Below, piece after piece: positions 53,716 to 63,374 of a stretch of 64,000 bases of DNA. Position numbers and translations under genes: made by a program. Each line of letters begins with the position of its first letter. Positions within the stretch are counted from its first letter, which is position 1. The stretch is from PLGF01 sp052139695. GTDB taxonomy: Bacteria; Verrucomicrobiota; Verrucomicrobiia; Limisphaerales; Palsa-1400. The stretch lies in contig JBKQWF010000320.1 in assembly GCA_052139695.1 (NCBI GenBank), positions 1 through 64,000 of the forward strand, in the 5' to 3' direction. A model generated the notes under the pieces. It worked only from the letters and a program-made list of their open reading frames with translations. It had not been told where the DNA came from and ran no database searches.

Positions 53716-53949
53716 TCAATTGGGTTCGGGTTTCGGGTGGAAGCAGGCTTTCCGGGGCGGCGCCGGGGCCGTACTCGGCACCGATGCCAAGGATTTAACG
53801 GATGCGCTCCTGTTTCTCTTGGCCTGGACTTCCGGCAGCCGCTTGAGCCAGGAGAGGAGGTTTTGGGCCGGCTCGGCATTTTGGAGGCGCTGGTTGAGCT
53901 GCTGACGGATGGCCAGCGGGAGCCGGGCGATTTTGCCGTTGCGCGTCAT
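53716..53949 (-). CDS. Small MxRNGKIARLP-type protein, possibly truncated
   Basis: The 77-residue minus-strand ORF starts MTRNGKIARLPLAIRQQLNQR and continues LQNAEPAQNLLSWLKRLPEVQA, a pattern I recognise from short helical proteins common in Verrucomicrobiota. In those the sequence usually goes on with a second conserved half (FGGRP ... NLSEWKQGG). Here the second half is replaced by a low-complexity basic, Pro-rich tail. It may be a decayed copy or a shorter variant. The family's function is unknown. Confidence 0.55.
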   Translation of the reverse strand: MTRNGKIARLPLAIRQQLNQRLQNAEPAQNLLSWLKRLPEVQAKRNRSASVKSLASVPSTAPAPPRKACFHPKPEPN

Positions 53950-54810
53950 CGGGGGCCTCCTGAGCGTGGCATTGTTTTCATGCGGGGCAATGATAACAGG
54001 AATGCGTCAAGATTAAAATCCTACGGAAGGTTTTTGAACGGGTTTTACGTGTTGCTCATGAGCGGCGATTTTATAGAAAACAGAGCCCCGCTGAATACGC
54101 TGAATACGCGGAAGAAGAGATTTCAGCGAGAACCTCTCCGTTCCTTTATTCCATTTCTACGTGGTCTGCGTGGTCTGGGGTCTAAATTGTCTTCTTGGGC
54201 GAGGATCGGGGCTGAAAGAGCAGTTTTGACAAAAGAGGCCATCCCGTCCATTGTGAATCTGAATTTCACTCAGAACCAGTTTGGGCAAGATTCAAAAGCG
54301 AACACAAGGCGTTGGGTGCAAATCCATGAGCGTGAGCGCCGCGCTCCGCACCGCCTTAAAGCACGCCAAATAAATCCGCAAATGTAAAAAATGTTTAGAT
54401 TTGACACCAATGGCCAAACAGGTTTTCTGGTGTCGAGCGAAATAACTGCAAATATCAAGAACACCGGGGATTTGTGTTGAGGGAACATCAAACAAAAATA
54501 TGCGGTTATGTGGGACTGACCCCTCCGATGAGCTTGCGCGCCTTGCCCGACAGCCCGGCAAAGAGCGATGCCCAGTCAAGCATTATATTACAATACCATT
54601 AACTGACCCCCACGGTTTCAACGAGAAAACCCTTGTAAAACAAGGGGAATGGCAGGTTGCCAACGATGGCGAAAACCCCTCGTAGAATTACAAACCTGTT
54701 GCCTCTGCCACTGATTTCGGTTCACGTCTGACCGGGGTGTTTCCAGGGCGCGCGGTAGGCGCGTTTGAGCAACTGGGAGGCGGCGGGATTTTAAAAATGG
54801 ACCGACGGTT

Positions 54811-56871
54811 TTAATCGCACGTTCCCGTCAACGTCTTCTTGACTTCGTCTGGGTTTTCAGTTGGCGGCTGGCAGGCGTGGCCGCTGCAAAGATAAACGCA
54901 GGCGCGCTCCGGGGCAGGGAGCGTTTGGGCAAATGGTTCCACTGGTCCCGTGTTGCTTAAGACAACTTTTCCAGGCTGATAGATTGCATGGACGGCGCGA
55001 AGCAAAGTCTGCGTCCCGGCTTGCGCGGGATCGCCCGCGACGACCGCGCGCCACGGTTCGTGCAGCAGAAAATCCAAGGCGATGAGCAGATGCGGGACGG
55101 CTTGGGGCAACTCATGAAGGCGCGGGGCGAATAACCGCAGCGTTTTCTCGGCGGCGTCCGCAAATTCCTTGCGCCCTGTTATCGCCGCAAGGCGGAGCAG
55201 GGAGAGCACTGCCACGGAATTGCCGGAAGGTTCGGCGCCGTCGTAATCATCCTTGCAGCGGAGAATCAACTCATGGCCCGCGCCGACGCTGTCATAGAAA
55301 CCGCCATTGGCCGCATCGTAGAAGCCGGCCAGCATCGCTTCGGCCAGGGTGATGGCAAAACTCAGGTGCGCCGGGGCGAGCGTGGCCTCGTAGAGGTCGA
55401 GCGTCCCGGCGCAAAGATGGGCATAGGCGGAAAGAAGCTGGACGGAATCCCGTTCTCCTTGCCGCCAGCGGTGGTGCAAGGTCCGGCTTTGCTCCTCCCA
55501 CAAATGGGCGCGCAAGAACTCCAGGTTTTTTTCCGCGGCGGCGCGATACTGGTCATCGCCCAGCACGATAAACGCCCGGGCCAGGGCCCCGAGCATCATC
55601 CCGTTCCAGGAGGCGAGGACTTTATCGTCTCGGGACGGGCGGACGCGGCCCAGGCGCGCCTGGAACATTTTCTCTTTGGCCGATTCGAGGATCTTCTGCT
55701 CCGGCAGGGTCAGGCTGGCATCGGCGATGTGCAAGACGTTCTGGTTCGGCAAGGGATGCGGATCGCTGTGATCGACGAAGTTCCCCGCTTCCGTGACGCC
55801 GAAATAACGCGCCGCCACTTGAGATTCCGCCGCTGTCAATAACTGCGACAATTCCGCCGCCGTCCAACAGTAAAACTTGCCCTCTTTTCCCTCGCTGTCG
55901 GCGTCCTCCGCGGAGTAAAAACCGCCGCCTGGATCGGTCATGTCGCGGAGGACGTAGCGCGCAATGCCCCGCGCGGTTTGCGCGTGGCGTTCGTCGCCCG
56001 AGACCAGGAAAGCGTCCAGGCAGAGGTTGAGCAACTGGGCATTGTCGTAAAGCATTTTTTCGAAGTGCGGCACGAGCCATTGCGCATCGACGGAATAACG
56101 GGCAAACCCGCCTCCAATTTGATCGTAGAGGCCGCCCGCCGCCATGCATTGGCACGTATGCAGGACCATGCGGGTTCCCTCGGCGTCTCCGGCGCGCGCC
56201 GCCTGGCGCAAGAGAAAGAGCGATTCGCTGGGGCGGGGAAACTTGGGAGCGGAGCCGAAGCCGCCGAAGACGGGGTCGTACTCGCGCTTGAAAAGAGCGG
56301 CAGCGTTTTCCAGGACCGCGCGCGAGAGCGCGAAGGTGCCTGGTTCGCGGCTGATGTAGTTTTCCAGTTGACGATGGAAGTCCACGGCAGTCGAAAGCAC
56401 GCGGTCCCGGCGCTGCTCCCACAGATTGGCGATCTGACGCAAAACCTGGATGAAACTGGCCTGGCCATATTTGTTTTCAGGAGGGAAATAGGTTCCGCCA
56501 TAGAAGGGCTTCAAGTCCGGGGTGAGAAAGCAATTGAGCGGCCATCCGCCCTGGTGGGTCAAAGCCTGCACCGCCGTCATATAGATTCTGTCCACGTCCG
56601 GACGTTCCTCCCGGTCCACTTTGATGCTGACAAAGTGGGAGTTGAGGAAGCGGGCGAGGGCGGGGTCCTCGAAAGATTCGCGCTCCATGACATGGCACCA
56701 GTGGCAGGTCGAGTAACCGATGCTCAGGAAAATCGGTTTCTGCTCGTCGCGGGCCCTGGCAAAGGCTTCCGCGCCCCAGGGAAACCAATCAACCGGGTTG
56801 TGCTGGTGTTGCAGTAAATAAGGCGATTTCTCGCGGGCCAGGCGATTGGCATGAGATGAACCGGTCGTCAT
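54811..56871 (-). CDS. Thioredoxin-domain protein of the YyaL/spermatogenesis-associated family (DUF255)
   Basis: The ATG at 56871 overlaps the upstream amidohydrolase stop (ATGA) and gives 686 residues; two ATGs further upstream are less likely. The N-terminal DUF255 thioredoxin-like domain begins ANRLAREKSPYLLQHQHNPVDW and has the CxxC-type motif CHWCHVMERESF. The remaining 500 residues form an alpha/alpha-barrel similar to N-acylglucosamine epimerases (GGLYDQIGGGFARYSVDAQW, HFEKMLYDNAQLL, RDDKVLASWNGMMLGALA). Length and order are normal for the family, whose role is unclear. It is cytoplasmic by lack of a signal peptide. Confidence 0.93.
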   Translation of the reverse strand: MTTGSSHANRLAREKSPYLLQHQHNPVDWFPWGAEAFARARDEQKPIFLSIGYSTCHWCHVMERESFEDPALARFLNSHFVSIKVDREERPDVDRIYMTAVQALTHQGGWPLNCFLTPDLKPFYGGTYFPPENKYGQASFIQVLRQIANLWEQRRDRVLSTAVDFHRQLENYISREPGTFALSRAVLENAAALFKREYDPVFGGFGSAPKFPRPSESLFLLRQAARAGDAEGTRMVLHTCQCMAAGGLYDQIGGGFARYSVDAQWLVPHFEKMLYDNAQLLNLCLDAFLVSGDERHAQTARGIARYVLRDMTDPGGGFYSAEDADSEGKEGKFYCWTAAELSQLLTAAESQVAARYFGVTEAGNFVDHSDPHPLPNQNVLHIADASLTLPEQKILESAKEKMFQARLGRVRPSRDDKVLASWNGMMLGALARAFIVLGDDQYRAAAEKNLEFLRAHLWEEQSRTLHHRWRQGERDSVQLLSAYAHLCAGTLDLYEATLAPAHLSFAITLAEAMLAGFYDAANGGFYDSVGAGHELILRCKDDYDGAEPSGNSVAVLSLLRLAAITGRKEFADAAEKTLRLFAPRLHELPQAVPHLLIALDFLLHEPWRAVVAGDPAQAGTQTLLRAVHAIYQPGKVVLSNTGPVEPFAQTLPAPERACVYLCSGHACQPPTENPDEVKKTLTGTCD

Positions 56872-58115
56872 GGTGACGAGCATGGAGGAAGAATCCATTG
56901 TCCGTCAATCATGCTTGCGGAGACCGGACCGGCGCGATGCACCACTGCGGCGGCGGCTTCCTCTCTTTTGCCGCTGAAGGGAAGGGTGATCATATCGGCC
57001 AAGGCATGGGGAAAAAGACCGCCGACGCGGTCCTGCCAGCCCAAAGCCTTCGCTCCGGCCTGAGTAGCCATCCGCAAGACCTCGGACGGCGCCACTTCAG
57101 GATGGGCGAGCGCAAACGCGCGCGTCTCGGCAAGCATGTTCAATTCCGGCATGGCCCGGGCCGTTGTCTTGACGCTGGCCAGGCTGTCGGTGCCCAAACA
57201 GACGTTGACGCCGGCGGCGGAGAGTTCGCGGAAGGGGAACGGTTGATGGCGAAAATAGGCGTGGCTGCGGGGACAATGGACGACGCTGCTGTGCGAGGCC
57301 GCCAGAGCGGCAACGTCCCGCGGTTCAAGATAATTGGCATGGACCGCGATAAAATTTGGGCCCAACAAACCGCAACGGGCCACTTGCTCCAGCGGCGTGC
57401 CCAAGCCGCAATCGGACATCTCGCGCTGCTTGCTCAACCAGTCAAACATAGGACCGCGCCGGTGCCGGTACATTTCAAATTCGTCGATCGATTCGGCCAC
57501 ATGCGTCGTCAAACGCCAGCCGCGCCGCCGGGCCAAAGCCGCCGTCCGCTGAAGAAGGGCCGGCGTGGTGGAATAAAGAGCGTGGGGTGAAAATCCCACA
57601 AAACCGCGGCGTGACGAAAGGCTGCGGCGCTTGGCCGCCGCTTCGTGCAGGATTTCCTCGGGATGCCGGCGGCTCTTCACGCCCGTCATTTCCAAAAAGG
57701 AGAAGACACGCAACGGCGTGGAAGACCAGACTTCGGGCAGCAACTCCGGCACCGCCTCAATGTCCGCCACGGTCGTGGTCCCGGTGGCGGCGAGCATCTT
57801 GGCGCCGCGCAGCCAGGCCGCGGCGTAATCGGTGTAGCTGGAGGCGGCCTTGAGCGCGAGCAAACCCTTGATCCAGTCAGGAAACTGTTTTTGGGGCGGC
57901 AGTCCGGTCATGTCGGTGTAGTCAAGGTGGCAGTGGGCATTGACCAAACCCGGCAGCAAGATGACATCACCTAAATCCACTGGGGTCGCGGTTTCACGCG
58001 GGCGCAAATCGCGCCACGGGCCAACGGCGGTGACGCGATTTGCGGAAATGAGAACCGCACCGTCCTCCAACGGGGGTTTGGAAACGGGCAAAACAATCCG
58101 GGCGCGCAGGAGCAT
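56868..58115 (-). CDS. Amidohydrolase family deaminase-like enzyme
   Basis: The 415-residue cytoplasmic protein has the amidohydrolase metal sites: HxH in LVNAHCHLDYTDM, His in LTTHVAES, His in FIAVHANYL and Asp in CLGTDSLAS. It resembles the MtaD/SsnA/aminodeoxyfutalosine-deaminase group, which deaminate purine-containing nucleosides. Aminodeoxyfutalosine deaminase (futalosine menaquinone pathway) is one candidate, but no other mqn gene is in the window. It overlaps the DUF255 gene by 4 bases. Confidence 0.85.
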   Translation of the reverse strand: MLLRARIVLPVSKPPLEDGAVLISANRVTAVGPWRDLRPRETATPVDLGDVILLPGLVNAHCHLDYTDMTGLPPQKQFPDWIKGLLALKAASSYTDYAAAWLRGAKMLAATGTTTVADIEAVPELLPEVWSSTPLRVFSFLEMTGVKSRRHPEEILHEAAAKRRSLSSRRGFVGFSPHALYSTTPALLQRTAALARRRGWRLTTHVAESIDEFEMYRHRRGPMFDWLSKQREMSDCGLGTPLEQVARCGLLGPNFIAVHANYLEPRDVAALAASHSSVVHCPRSHAYFRHQPFPFRELSAAGVNVCLGTDSLASVKTTARAMPELNMLAETRAFALAHPEVAPSEVLRMATQAGAKALGWQDRVGGLFPHALADMITLPFSGKREEAAAAVVHRAGPVSASMIDGQWILPPCSSP

Positions 58116-58144
58116 GAATGAGTCGTCGTCCTGGCCGGAACGCG

Positions 58145-58498
58145 CTACGGTTCCTCGCTGGCGCGCGAAGCCACGCTTTGGGTGGCAGGGGTGTGCTTGC
58201 GCGATTTGAATTTGCTGTGACGCTTGCGCAACTGTTGTTCGATTTTCTTGCGGACCAGGTCAATGGCCTTGTAGAGGTCGGTTTCGCAGTCCTCAGCGAA
58301 AATGTCATTCCCCGGCACGGCCAGCCGAATGGAGCAGGAAAACTGGCGTTCCGGCCCTTTCAAGTGATTGTGATCCACAGTGACGCGAGCCGTGGTGACA
58401 AACCGGTCCAGGTGTTCGATTTTTTCGATTCTGTCCAGGATGTGATCTTCGATGGCTTTGGTTAAGGTGACATTGTGAGCCGAAAGAATGAACTTCAT
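58145..58498 (-). CDS. hpf: Ribosome hibernation-promoting factor (short form)
   Basis: HPF/RaiA binds the small ribosomal subunit during stationary phase. The 117-residue protein has the conserved start LSAHNVTLTKAIEDHILDRI, then ARVTVDHNHLKGPERQFSCSI and DIFAEDCETDLYKAIDLVRKKIEQQLRKRHSK. It has a short Ser/Thr-rich tail rather than the long dimerisation domain. It is divergent from parA. Confidence 0.93.
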   Translation of the reverse strand: MKFILSAHNVTLTKAIEDHILDRIEKIEHLDRFVTTARVTVDHNHLKGPERQFSCSIRLAVPGNDIFAEDCETDLYKAIDLVRKKIEQQLRKRHSKFKSRKHTPATQSVASRASEEP

Positions 58499-58581
58499 AC
58501 ATACTAATGTGCTTTATCCAGCGATTAAAATCCAACGCAAATTTCTTTGCCGCCGTCGCGGTTTGCGAGATAATTGGTATT

Positions 58582-59400
58582 GTGCCTGCTAAAATCATCG
58601 CGGTGGCCAACCAAAAAGGGGGCGTCGGCAAGACGACCACAACGATCAACGTCTCCGCCTGCCTGGCGCAGTTGGGACGGCGGGTCCTGCTGCTGGACCT
58701 TGACCCCCAGGCCAATGCCACCAGCGGGGTCGGCTTGGAAAAAGTCGCGGGCGGCAGCGCCTACCGCGCCTTGCTGGGGGAGGGGACGCTGTTTGACAAG
58801 ATTCGGCCCACCAATTTCGAGCGCCTCCACGTTGTCCCCAGCGAAGTCGATATGTGCGGCGCGGAAATCGAAATCGCGCGGGCGGAAGATCACTTGCGCC
58901 GGCTGGCGGGACTTCTGGAACCCGTGGCGGCGGCGGGGCAGTTTGATCTAATTCTCATCGACTGTCCGCCCTCCCTGGGCATTTTGACCCTCAATGCCTT
59001 TGCCGCATCGGATTTCCTGGTCATCCCGTTGCAATGCGAATATTACGCCCTGGAGGGAATTTCCCTGAGCCACAAAATCCTCACCCAAGTGCGCGACGGC
59101 GGCATCAATCCCAAGTTGGACCTGCTGGGGGTGATTATGACGATGTTTGACGCCCGCACCAGGCTTTCGGCGCAGGTGGTTGAGGAAGTGCGGCAACACT
59201 TCGGAGATCTTGTGTTTGACACAATCATCCCGCGCGCGATCCGGCTGGCTGAAGCCCCGAGCTTTGGCCGGCCGATCATTCATTACGACAAATACAGCCC
59301 CGGCGCCGCCGCCTACGAGGTGTTAACGGGGGAATTGCTCCAACGGCTAAGTGCCCGCGCAAAATCAAGTTCCGGGAACGAGGCGCAATCCGAGCATTAA
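58582..59400 (+). CDS. ParA/Soj family ATPase
   Basis: The GTG at 58582 gives 272 residues beginning PAKIIAVANQKGGVGKTTTTINVSACL, with the deviant Walker A motif KGGVGKTT near residue 12, then VLLLDLDPQANATSG, LILIDCPPSLGILTLNA and SPGAAAYEVLTGEL. This matches chromosomal ParA/Soj proteins, which use ATP to position chromosomes. No parB follows, which is unusual, so it may serve another localisation role. The ORF could be read from an upstream codon, but homologues begin at this point. Divergent from hpf. Confidence 0.93.
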   Translation: MPAKIIAVANQKGGVGKTTTTINVSACLAQLGRRVLLLDLDPQANATSGVGLEKVAGGSAYRALLGEGTLFDKIRPTNFERLHVVPSEVDMCGAEIEIARAEDHLRRLAGLLEPVAAAGQFDLILIDCPPSLGILTLNAFAASDFLVIPLQCEYYALEGISLSHKILTQVRDGGINPKLDLLGVIMTMFDARTRLSAQVVEEVRQHFGDLVFDTIIPRAIRLAEAPSFGRPIIHYDKYSPGAAAYEVLTGELLQRLSARAKSSSGNEAQSEH

Positions 59401-59625
59401 AAAGGCGCGCACCCCCGGTTAGACGGCATTGAGAATTGGTCAGAGAGCCAGACTATTCCAGTCGCGCCACCGCAACTTCTGCCGTCGCGCGGTGTGGAAG
59501 ATAGTTGATGGCTAATGGAAACTGGTTTGCCCTTGCCAAATGGCCTCCGGCGAAGGAAAGTCTCGCCATGACGGGCCGTGTCCATCGGATGAATATTCCA
59601 AGCGCCCCATCGTCGGTGGTATAGA

Positions 59626-61224
59626 ATGAAATCTCCGGCGTTATCCTCCTACGTTTGGCTAATCGCCATTGGGGCGACCGCCGTTCTTTTGGTCGGTGCT
59701 TTCGCCCGTTTCGATCCATCCGCTTCCGCCAAAATCGATTTGCCTGCGGGATCAGATGCCTTTGCCGCCGCCGCACCGGAGGCGGCAGGGGAGCCGGCGT
59801 TGCCGGCGAATTTGTCGCCGGGTCTTGCGGAGATTATCCGTCTTGCGCAAGCCCATGTGGAAGAGGGGGTTATACTTTCCTATATTCAAAACTCCGGCCA
59901 AGTCTATACGCCTTCGGCGGAAGAGATTCTTTATTTGTCCGATTTGGGCCTGCCGCAAAATGTAATTGCCGCGTTGTTTAAAGATAGACCGGCGCCGCCG
60001 GCGCCTGAGGCGGCTCCGCTGGCTTCCGGGGTTGCGTCCCGGACTCCGCCGGGACCGGATTCAGCTTCCCCGGCGACAGCCGCTCCCGACTCCAATTTCT
60101 TTTACAACGACTTGGCCCCTTACGGCGCGTGGGTGGAAGTGCCTGACTACGGCTTGTCGTGGCAACCGGCGGTTGAGACGATTGACGCAGACTGGTGCCC
60201 CTACCTGGACCGGGGACAGTGGATAGATTCGGACAGCGGCTGGTATTGGCTATCGGATTACACCTGGGGCTGGGCGGTATTTCATTATGGCCGGTGGATA
60301 AGAGAGCCGCGCTTTGGCTGGGTATGGGTGCCAGGCAAAGTTTGGGCCCCGGGCTGGGTGGCCTGGCGTTCGACGGGCGACTATTACGGCTGGGGGCCTT
60401 TGCCGCCGGGGGCCAGCGTGCTGGGAGCGGCTAGTGCGGTCACGGCGTCCTCTTTTGTATTCGTCCCCGCGAATCACTTCCTCAGCCGCCAGCTCCGGGG
60501 CAAAGTCGTGCCGCCGGCGCGCGCCGCCAGCCTTTTTGCGAAGAGCCAGTTGCTCAAGAATTACAGTCTTGTCAGTGATAAGATTGTCCATGGCGGAGTC
60601 AGCCGGGAAGAAGTTGCGGCCGCCACGGGCAAGGCCCTCAAGCCGGTCAAATTGCGTTCCGTTTCCTCGCCGGAAGCGGTGTCCGAAGTGGTGGACCGGT
60701 CTTCTCTGCCAGTCTGTCGTCCGAACCCGTCCACGGCCGCTGCCGCGGCCTGGTCTCAGTCTGGCGCCTTGCAGGGCAAATCGGCGGCGCCAAAGGCTGC
60801 GACGCCTGCCGCCTCGCAGCCAGAGCAGGTGGCGGTGACGGATGCTGAAGAATCATCCGGATTGTCGGAGAACAGTCTGCCCGAGATGCAGTTGCCGCCA
60901 TTGCATTACAGTCCAGGAATAGCAACCCCAACGCCTAACAGGAAATTCGGGTCTGTTGTTACTCCCTCATCTCCCGTCAATCCCAGCGGCAAGTCCGCTC
61001 CTCGGCCCGTCCATCATGCACCGTCCCAACATTTGGATCCGGTGGAAAGGCCAGCAACGCCCGCGCCGCCAGCGCCGCAGATTGAGCAAAATCGGACCAC
61101 TTATGCGGCAGCGAGCCGGGCGGTGGAAGCTCCGCCGCGTCCAGCGCCGCCGCCGCCCGCGCCACAAGCTCCCAGGGCAAGTCCAAGCCCGCCGGCCAGC
61201 GCTACTTCTTCATCACACCGGTGA
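59626..61224 (+). CDS. DUF6600-type membrane-anchored protein with Trp/Tyr-rich repeats
   Basis: The 532-residue protein has one N-terminal membrane helix (YVWLIAIGATAVLLVGAFARF, about residues 6-27). An Ala/Pro-rich linker follows. The DUF6600 region (about residues 160-290) has recurring aromatic units YGAWVEVPDYGLSWQP, WYWLSDYTWGWAVFHYGRW and FGWVWVPGKVWAPGWVAW. The tail is long and Pro/Ala-rich, suggesting a stalk or unstructured segment. Function is unknown; an envelope role is likely. The 3' end overlaps the convergent S46 gene by 23 bases. The 225 bases after parA hold nothing clear. Confidence 0.8.
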   Translation: MKSPALSSYVWLIAIGATAVLLVGAFARFDPSASAKIDLPAGSDAFAAAAPEAAGEPALPANLSPGLAEIIRLAQAHVEEGVILSYIQNSGQVYTPSAEEILYLSDLGLPQNVIAALFKDRPAPPAPEAAPLASGVASRTPPGPDSASPATAAPDSNFFYNDLAPYGAWVEVPDYGLSWQPAVETIDADWCPYLDRGQWIDSDSGWYWLSDYTWGWAVFHYGRWIREPRFGWVWVPGKVWAPGWVAWRSTGDYYGWGPLPPGASVLGAASAVTASSFVFVPANHFLSRQLRGKVVPPARAASLFAKSQLLKNYSLVSDKIVHGGVSREEVAAATGKALKPVKLRSVSSPEAVSEVVDRSSLPVCRPNPSTAAAAAWSQSGALQGKSAAPKAATPAASQPEQVAVTDAEESSGLSENSLPEMQLPPLHYSPGIATPTPNRKFGSVVTPSSPVNPSGKSAPRPVHHAPSQHLDPVERPATPAPPAPQIEQNRTTYAAASRAVEAPPRPAPPPPAPQAPRASPSPPASATSSSHR

Positions 61225-63274
61225 GCAATTCGGCCACCAGGTCTTTGGCGCGGAAGATGTGCTCCAAAGCCTCGAGGATGGCGGCGGAATCAACCGCGAT
61301 GGCGCGTCCTTCCTTCTCATCAAAGGCAAAATCCCAAGGCAAACTTTCCAGGTTTCCATCAAAAATAATGCCGGCGAAATCCCCCGCGCGATTCACCACC
61401 GGGCTTCCGGAATTGCCGCCGATAATATCGTCGGTGCAAACAAAATCGAGCGGCGTCGTCATCTTGACACTGGCTTTGCGGCGTTCCCAGAGGGGAGTTA
61501 AGTCGAAGGGCTGCCGGTTCTTCATCTCGGCGGCTTTGGCATAAAGCCCGGCAAAAGTGGTAAACGGGGCAACCGGCTCTCCGTTCGCCTCATAGCTTTT
61601 GACCGCGCCAAACGCCAGGCGGAGCGTGAAGGTGGCATCGGGATAGCCCGAGGACCCTTCGAGCGCATTGCGGGCGCGGGAAATGGCGGCGTGGGCCTGG
61701 TTCTTGACCTCCGTTTGCGCGTCATAGACGGCCCGCAGCGACCGCGCCTCCGGATCGATCAACCGCGCTAATTCTATCATTGGATCGCGCGCCGCCGCGA
61801 CGGCTGAGGCGCCGCCTTCGTAAAGCTGCTTGCGCCAGGCGGCGTCGCGCGCTTTGGTGCCATCAATCAGGTCGCGCGCGCGGTGGCGAGGCGATTTGCC
61901 GCCCAGAATCTGCCGGACAAACGGGTCGTCCGCTCCCAATTCATCCGCCAGAAGAGCGAGAGAATCGGCCAGGGTCAGCTTTTCCAGATCGGCGTAGATC
62001 GGCTTGGTGGAGAAAAGCGCCAATTCCAGCGAGACACGGCCGGATTCGGAATACTCGCGCAGGCGTTCGCCGTTGGGTTTGGGCCGCTCCGCGCCCGCGC
62101 GAAGAAGAGTGCGGGCGAGACGGAAAGATTCCGAATTGAAAGCCAACCCGCCTTCGAGGAGGTTATATTTGACTTCCTGCTGTTTCAGAATATGAACCGC
62201 CGCGTCGATTTTGCCGTAGGCGTTGAGGGCTTCGGCCCATTCCGGTTTTCCCTCGAGGCGCGATTTAAAATCCGCTTCCGCCGCTTCCTTGCCCTGCATC
62301 AAGGCGGGGGAGAGCAAGCCGGCCAATCGGCCATCGTAAGCTTTGCGCGAATTCTTCACGCCAAATAAAACTTCCTTGGCCCGCCGCGCGTTCTCATCGG
62401 TGCGGGCGCTCCACGATTCGAGCAAGACTTCACGGTCTTTTAGCGACATCAAACGAAAGGGGATGGCCTGGTCGCGCAGCTCTTTTAATTCCGCCACTGT
62501 CAATAAACGGCTGGTGCGGCCCGGGTTGCCCGAGACAAAAACGAGATCGCCCTCCCGCGGGCCTTCGCGGGAGAAGCGCAAATAATCGCTGGGATGCACC
62601 GGTTGGCCGTTTTCGTAGGCGCGAAAGAGGCAGATGTCGAGGTCGAAGCGCGGGAACTCAAAATTGTCCGGATCACCGCCGAAGAACGCCATTTGCTGTT
62701 CCGGAGCAAAAACCAGGCGCACGTCCGTGTAGCGTTTATAGCGGTAGAGATGGTAAGCGCCGCCTTGCCAGAGAGTCACCACCTCGGAGCGCAACCCTGT
62801 TTGGTCCTGCGATTGCTTTTCGATTTCCGCGATAATCTTCCGGCGCGCGGCAAAAGCGGACGCCGGATCAGCCTCTTTTGGCACGGCCGCGTTGACGCGC
62901 GCGGTCACGTCCTCAATCGATTCCAGGACGTTCAACTCCAGGTCCAGGCATTTGATTTCCTGGTCGGTCGTGCGCGCGTAAAAGCCGTCGCGCAGATAAT
63001 TCTTGTCCTTGGTGCTGAGTTTTTGCAGCGCATCCGCGCCGACATGGTGATTGGAAATCAGCAAACCGTCGCGGCTGACAAAGCTGCCCGAGCCGCCAGA
63101 ATTAAAGCGAATGGACGCCTTGCGCAAATGGTCCAGCCAGGCATCCGTGGCGTCGAAGTGATAGCGGTCGCGCAGCAATGCGCGCGGCGGTTGATTGAAC
63201 AACCACATTCCTTCATCGGCGCGCCCCGCCAAAGGGAGCATCGTGAGCAGACAGCCCAAAACCAGGTTTTTCAT
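61202..63274 (-). CDS. S46 family serine peptidase (dipeptidyl-peptidase 7/11-like), exported
   Basis: The ATG at 63274 gives 690 residues with a signal peptide (ending near GRA). S46 features are visible: DEGMWLFNQPPRALL, the catalytic His in ISNHHVGADALQ, the Asp region in RFDLDICLFRAYENG and the Ser in IIGGNSGSPVVNRAG. DPP7/DPP11 enzymes remove dipeptides in the periplasm and feed peptide catabolism. S46 peptidases are bacteria-specific and best known from Bacteroidota. Which dipeptides it prefers cannot be told. A terminator-like hairpin lies just upstream. Confidence 0.92.
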   Translation of the reverse strand: MKNLVLGCLLTMLPLAGRADEGMWLFNQPPRALLRDRYHFDATDAWLDHLRKASIRFNSGGSGSFVSRDGLLISNHHVGADALQKLSTKDKNYLRDGFYARTTDQEIKCLDLELNVLESIEDVTARVNAAVPKEADPASAFAARRKIIAEIEKQSQDQTGLRSEVVTLWQGGAYHLYRYKRYTDVRLVFAPEQQMAFFGGDPDNFEFPRFDLDICLFRAYENGQPVHPSDYLRFSREGPREGDLVFVSGNPGRTSRLLTVAELKELRDQAIPFRLMSLKDREVLLESWSARTDENARRAKEVLFGVKNSRKAYDGRLAGLLSPALMQGKEAAEADFKSRLEGKPEWAEALNAYGKIDAAVHILKQQEVKYNLLEGGLAFNSESFRLARTLLRAGAERPKPNGERLREYSESGRVSLELALFSTKPIYADLEKLTLADSLALLADELGADDPFVRQILGGKSPRHRARDLIDGTKARDAAWRKQLYEGGASAVAAARDPMIELARLIDPEARSLRAVYDAQTEVKNQAHAAISRARNALEGSSGYPDATFTLRLAFGAVKSYEANGEPVAPFTTFAGLYAKAAEMKNRQPFDLTPLWERRKASVKMTTPLDFVCTDDIIGGNSGSPVVNRAGDFAGIIFDGNLESLPWDFAFDEKEGRAIAVDSAAILEALEHIFRAKDLVAELLTGVMKK

Positions 63275-63315
63275 AGGTAAAAGATGCTGAGAAAGTGCCA
63301 TAAGAAGCTTGGATA

Positions 63316-63347
63316 GAAAGAGAAAACGCCCCGCTCGCGCGGGGCGT
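63316..63347 (-). terminator. Intrinsic terminator after the 54-residue gene
   Basis: ACGCCCCGC (63326-63334) pairs perfectly with GCGGGGCGT (63339-63347) across a 4-base loop. On the minus strand the stem is followed by TTTTCTCTTTC. It would end the transcript of the small gene at 63375-63539. Confidence 0.8.
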
Positions 63348-63374
63348 ACAAACTCGCTTGGCTATTTTTTGCTG

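Larger units (their letters stand above)
53346..54810. other. Gene-poor, degenerate intergenic region
   Basis: This stretch of about 1.46 kb holds only one plausible small gene (minus strand 53716-53949). It contains repeat copy B (53521-53621), a GC palindrome (53664-53685), short direct repeats such as CAATTTGGTTCAATTTAGCTCAATT near 53700 (written here in part: units of CAATTT/TCAATT) and CTGAATACG twice near 54092-54109. The plus-strand ORF 53701-54387 has no recognisable features. The region looks like decayed or mobile-derived sequence. Confidence 0.5.

Noticed and set aside
24522..54553. 15-base match CGCCTTGCCCGACAG at 24522 and 54539
   Set aside because: A single shared 15-mer is near chance expectation in 64 kb, and the flanks differ.
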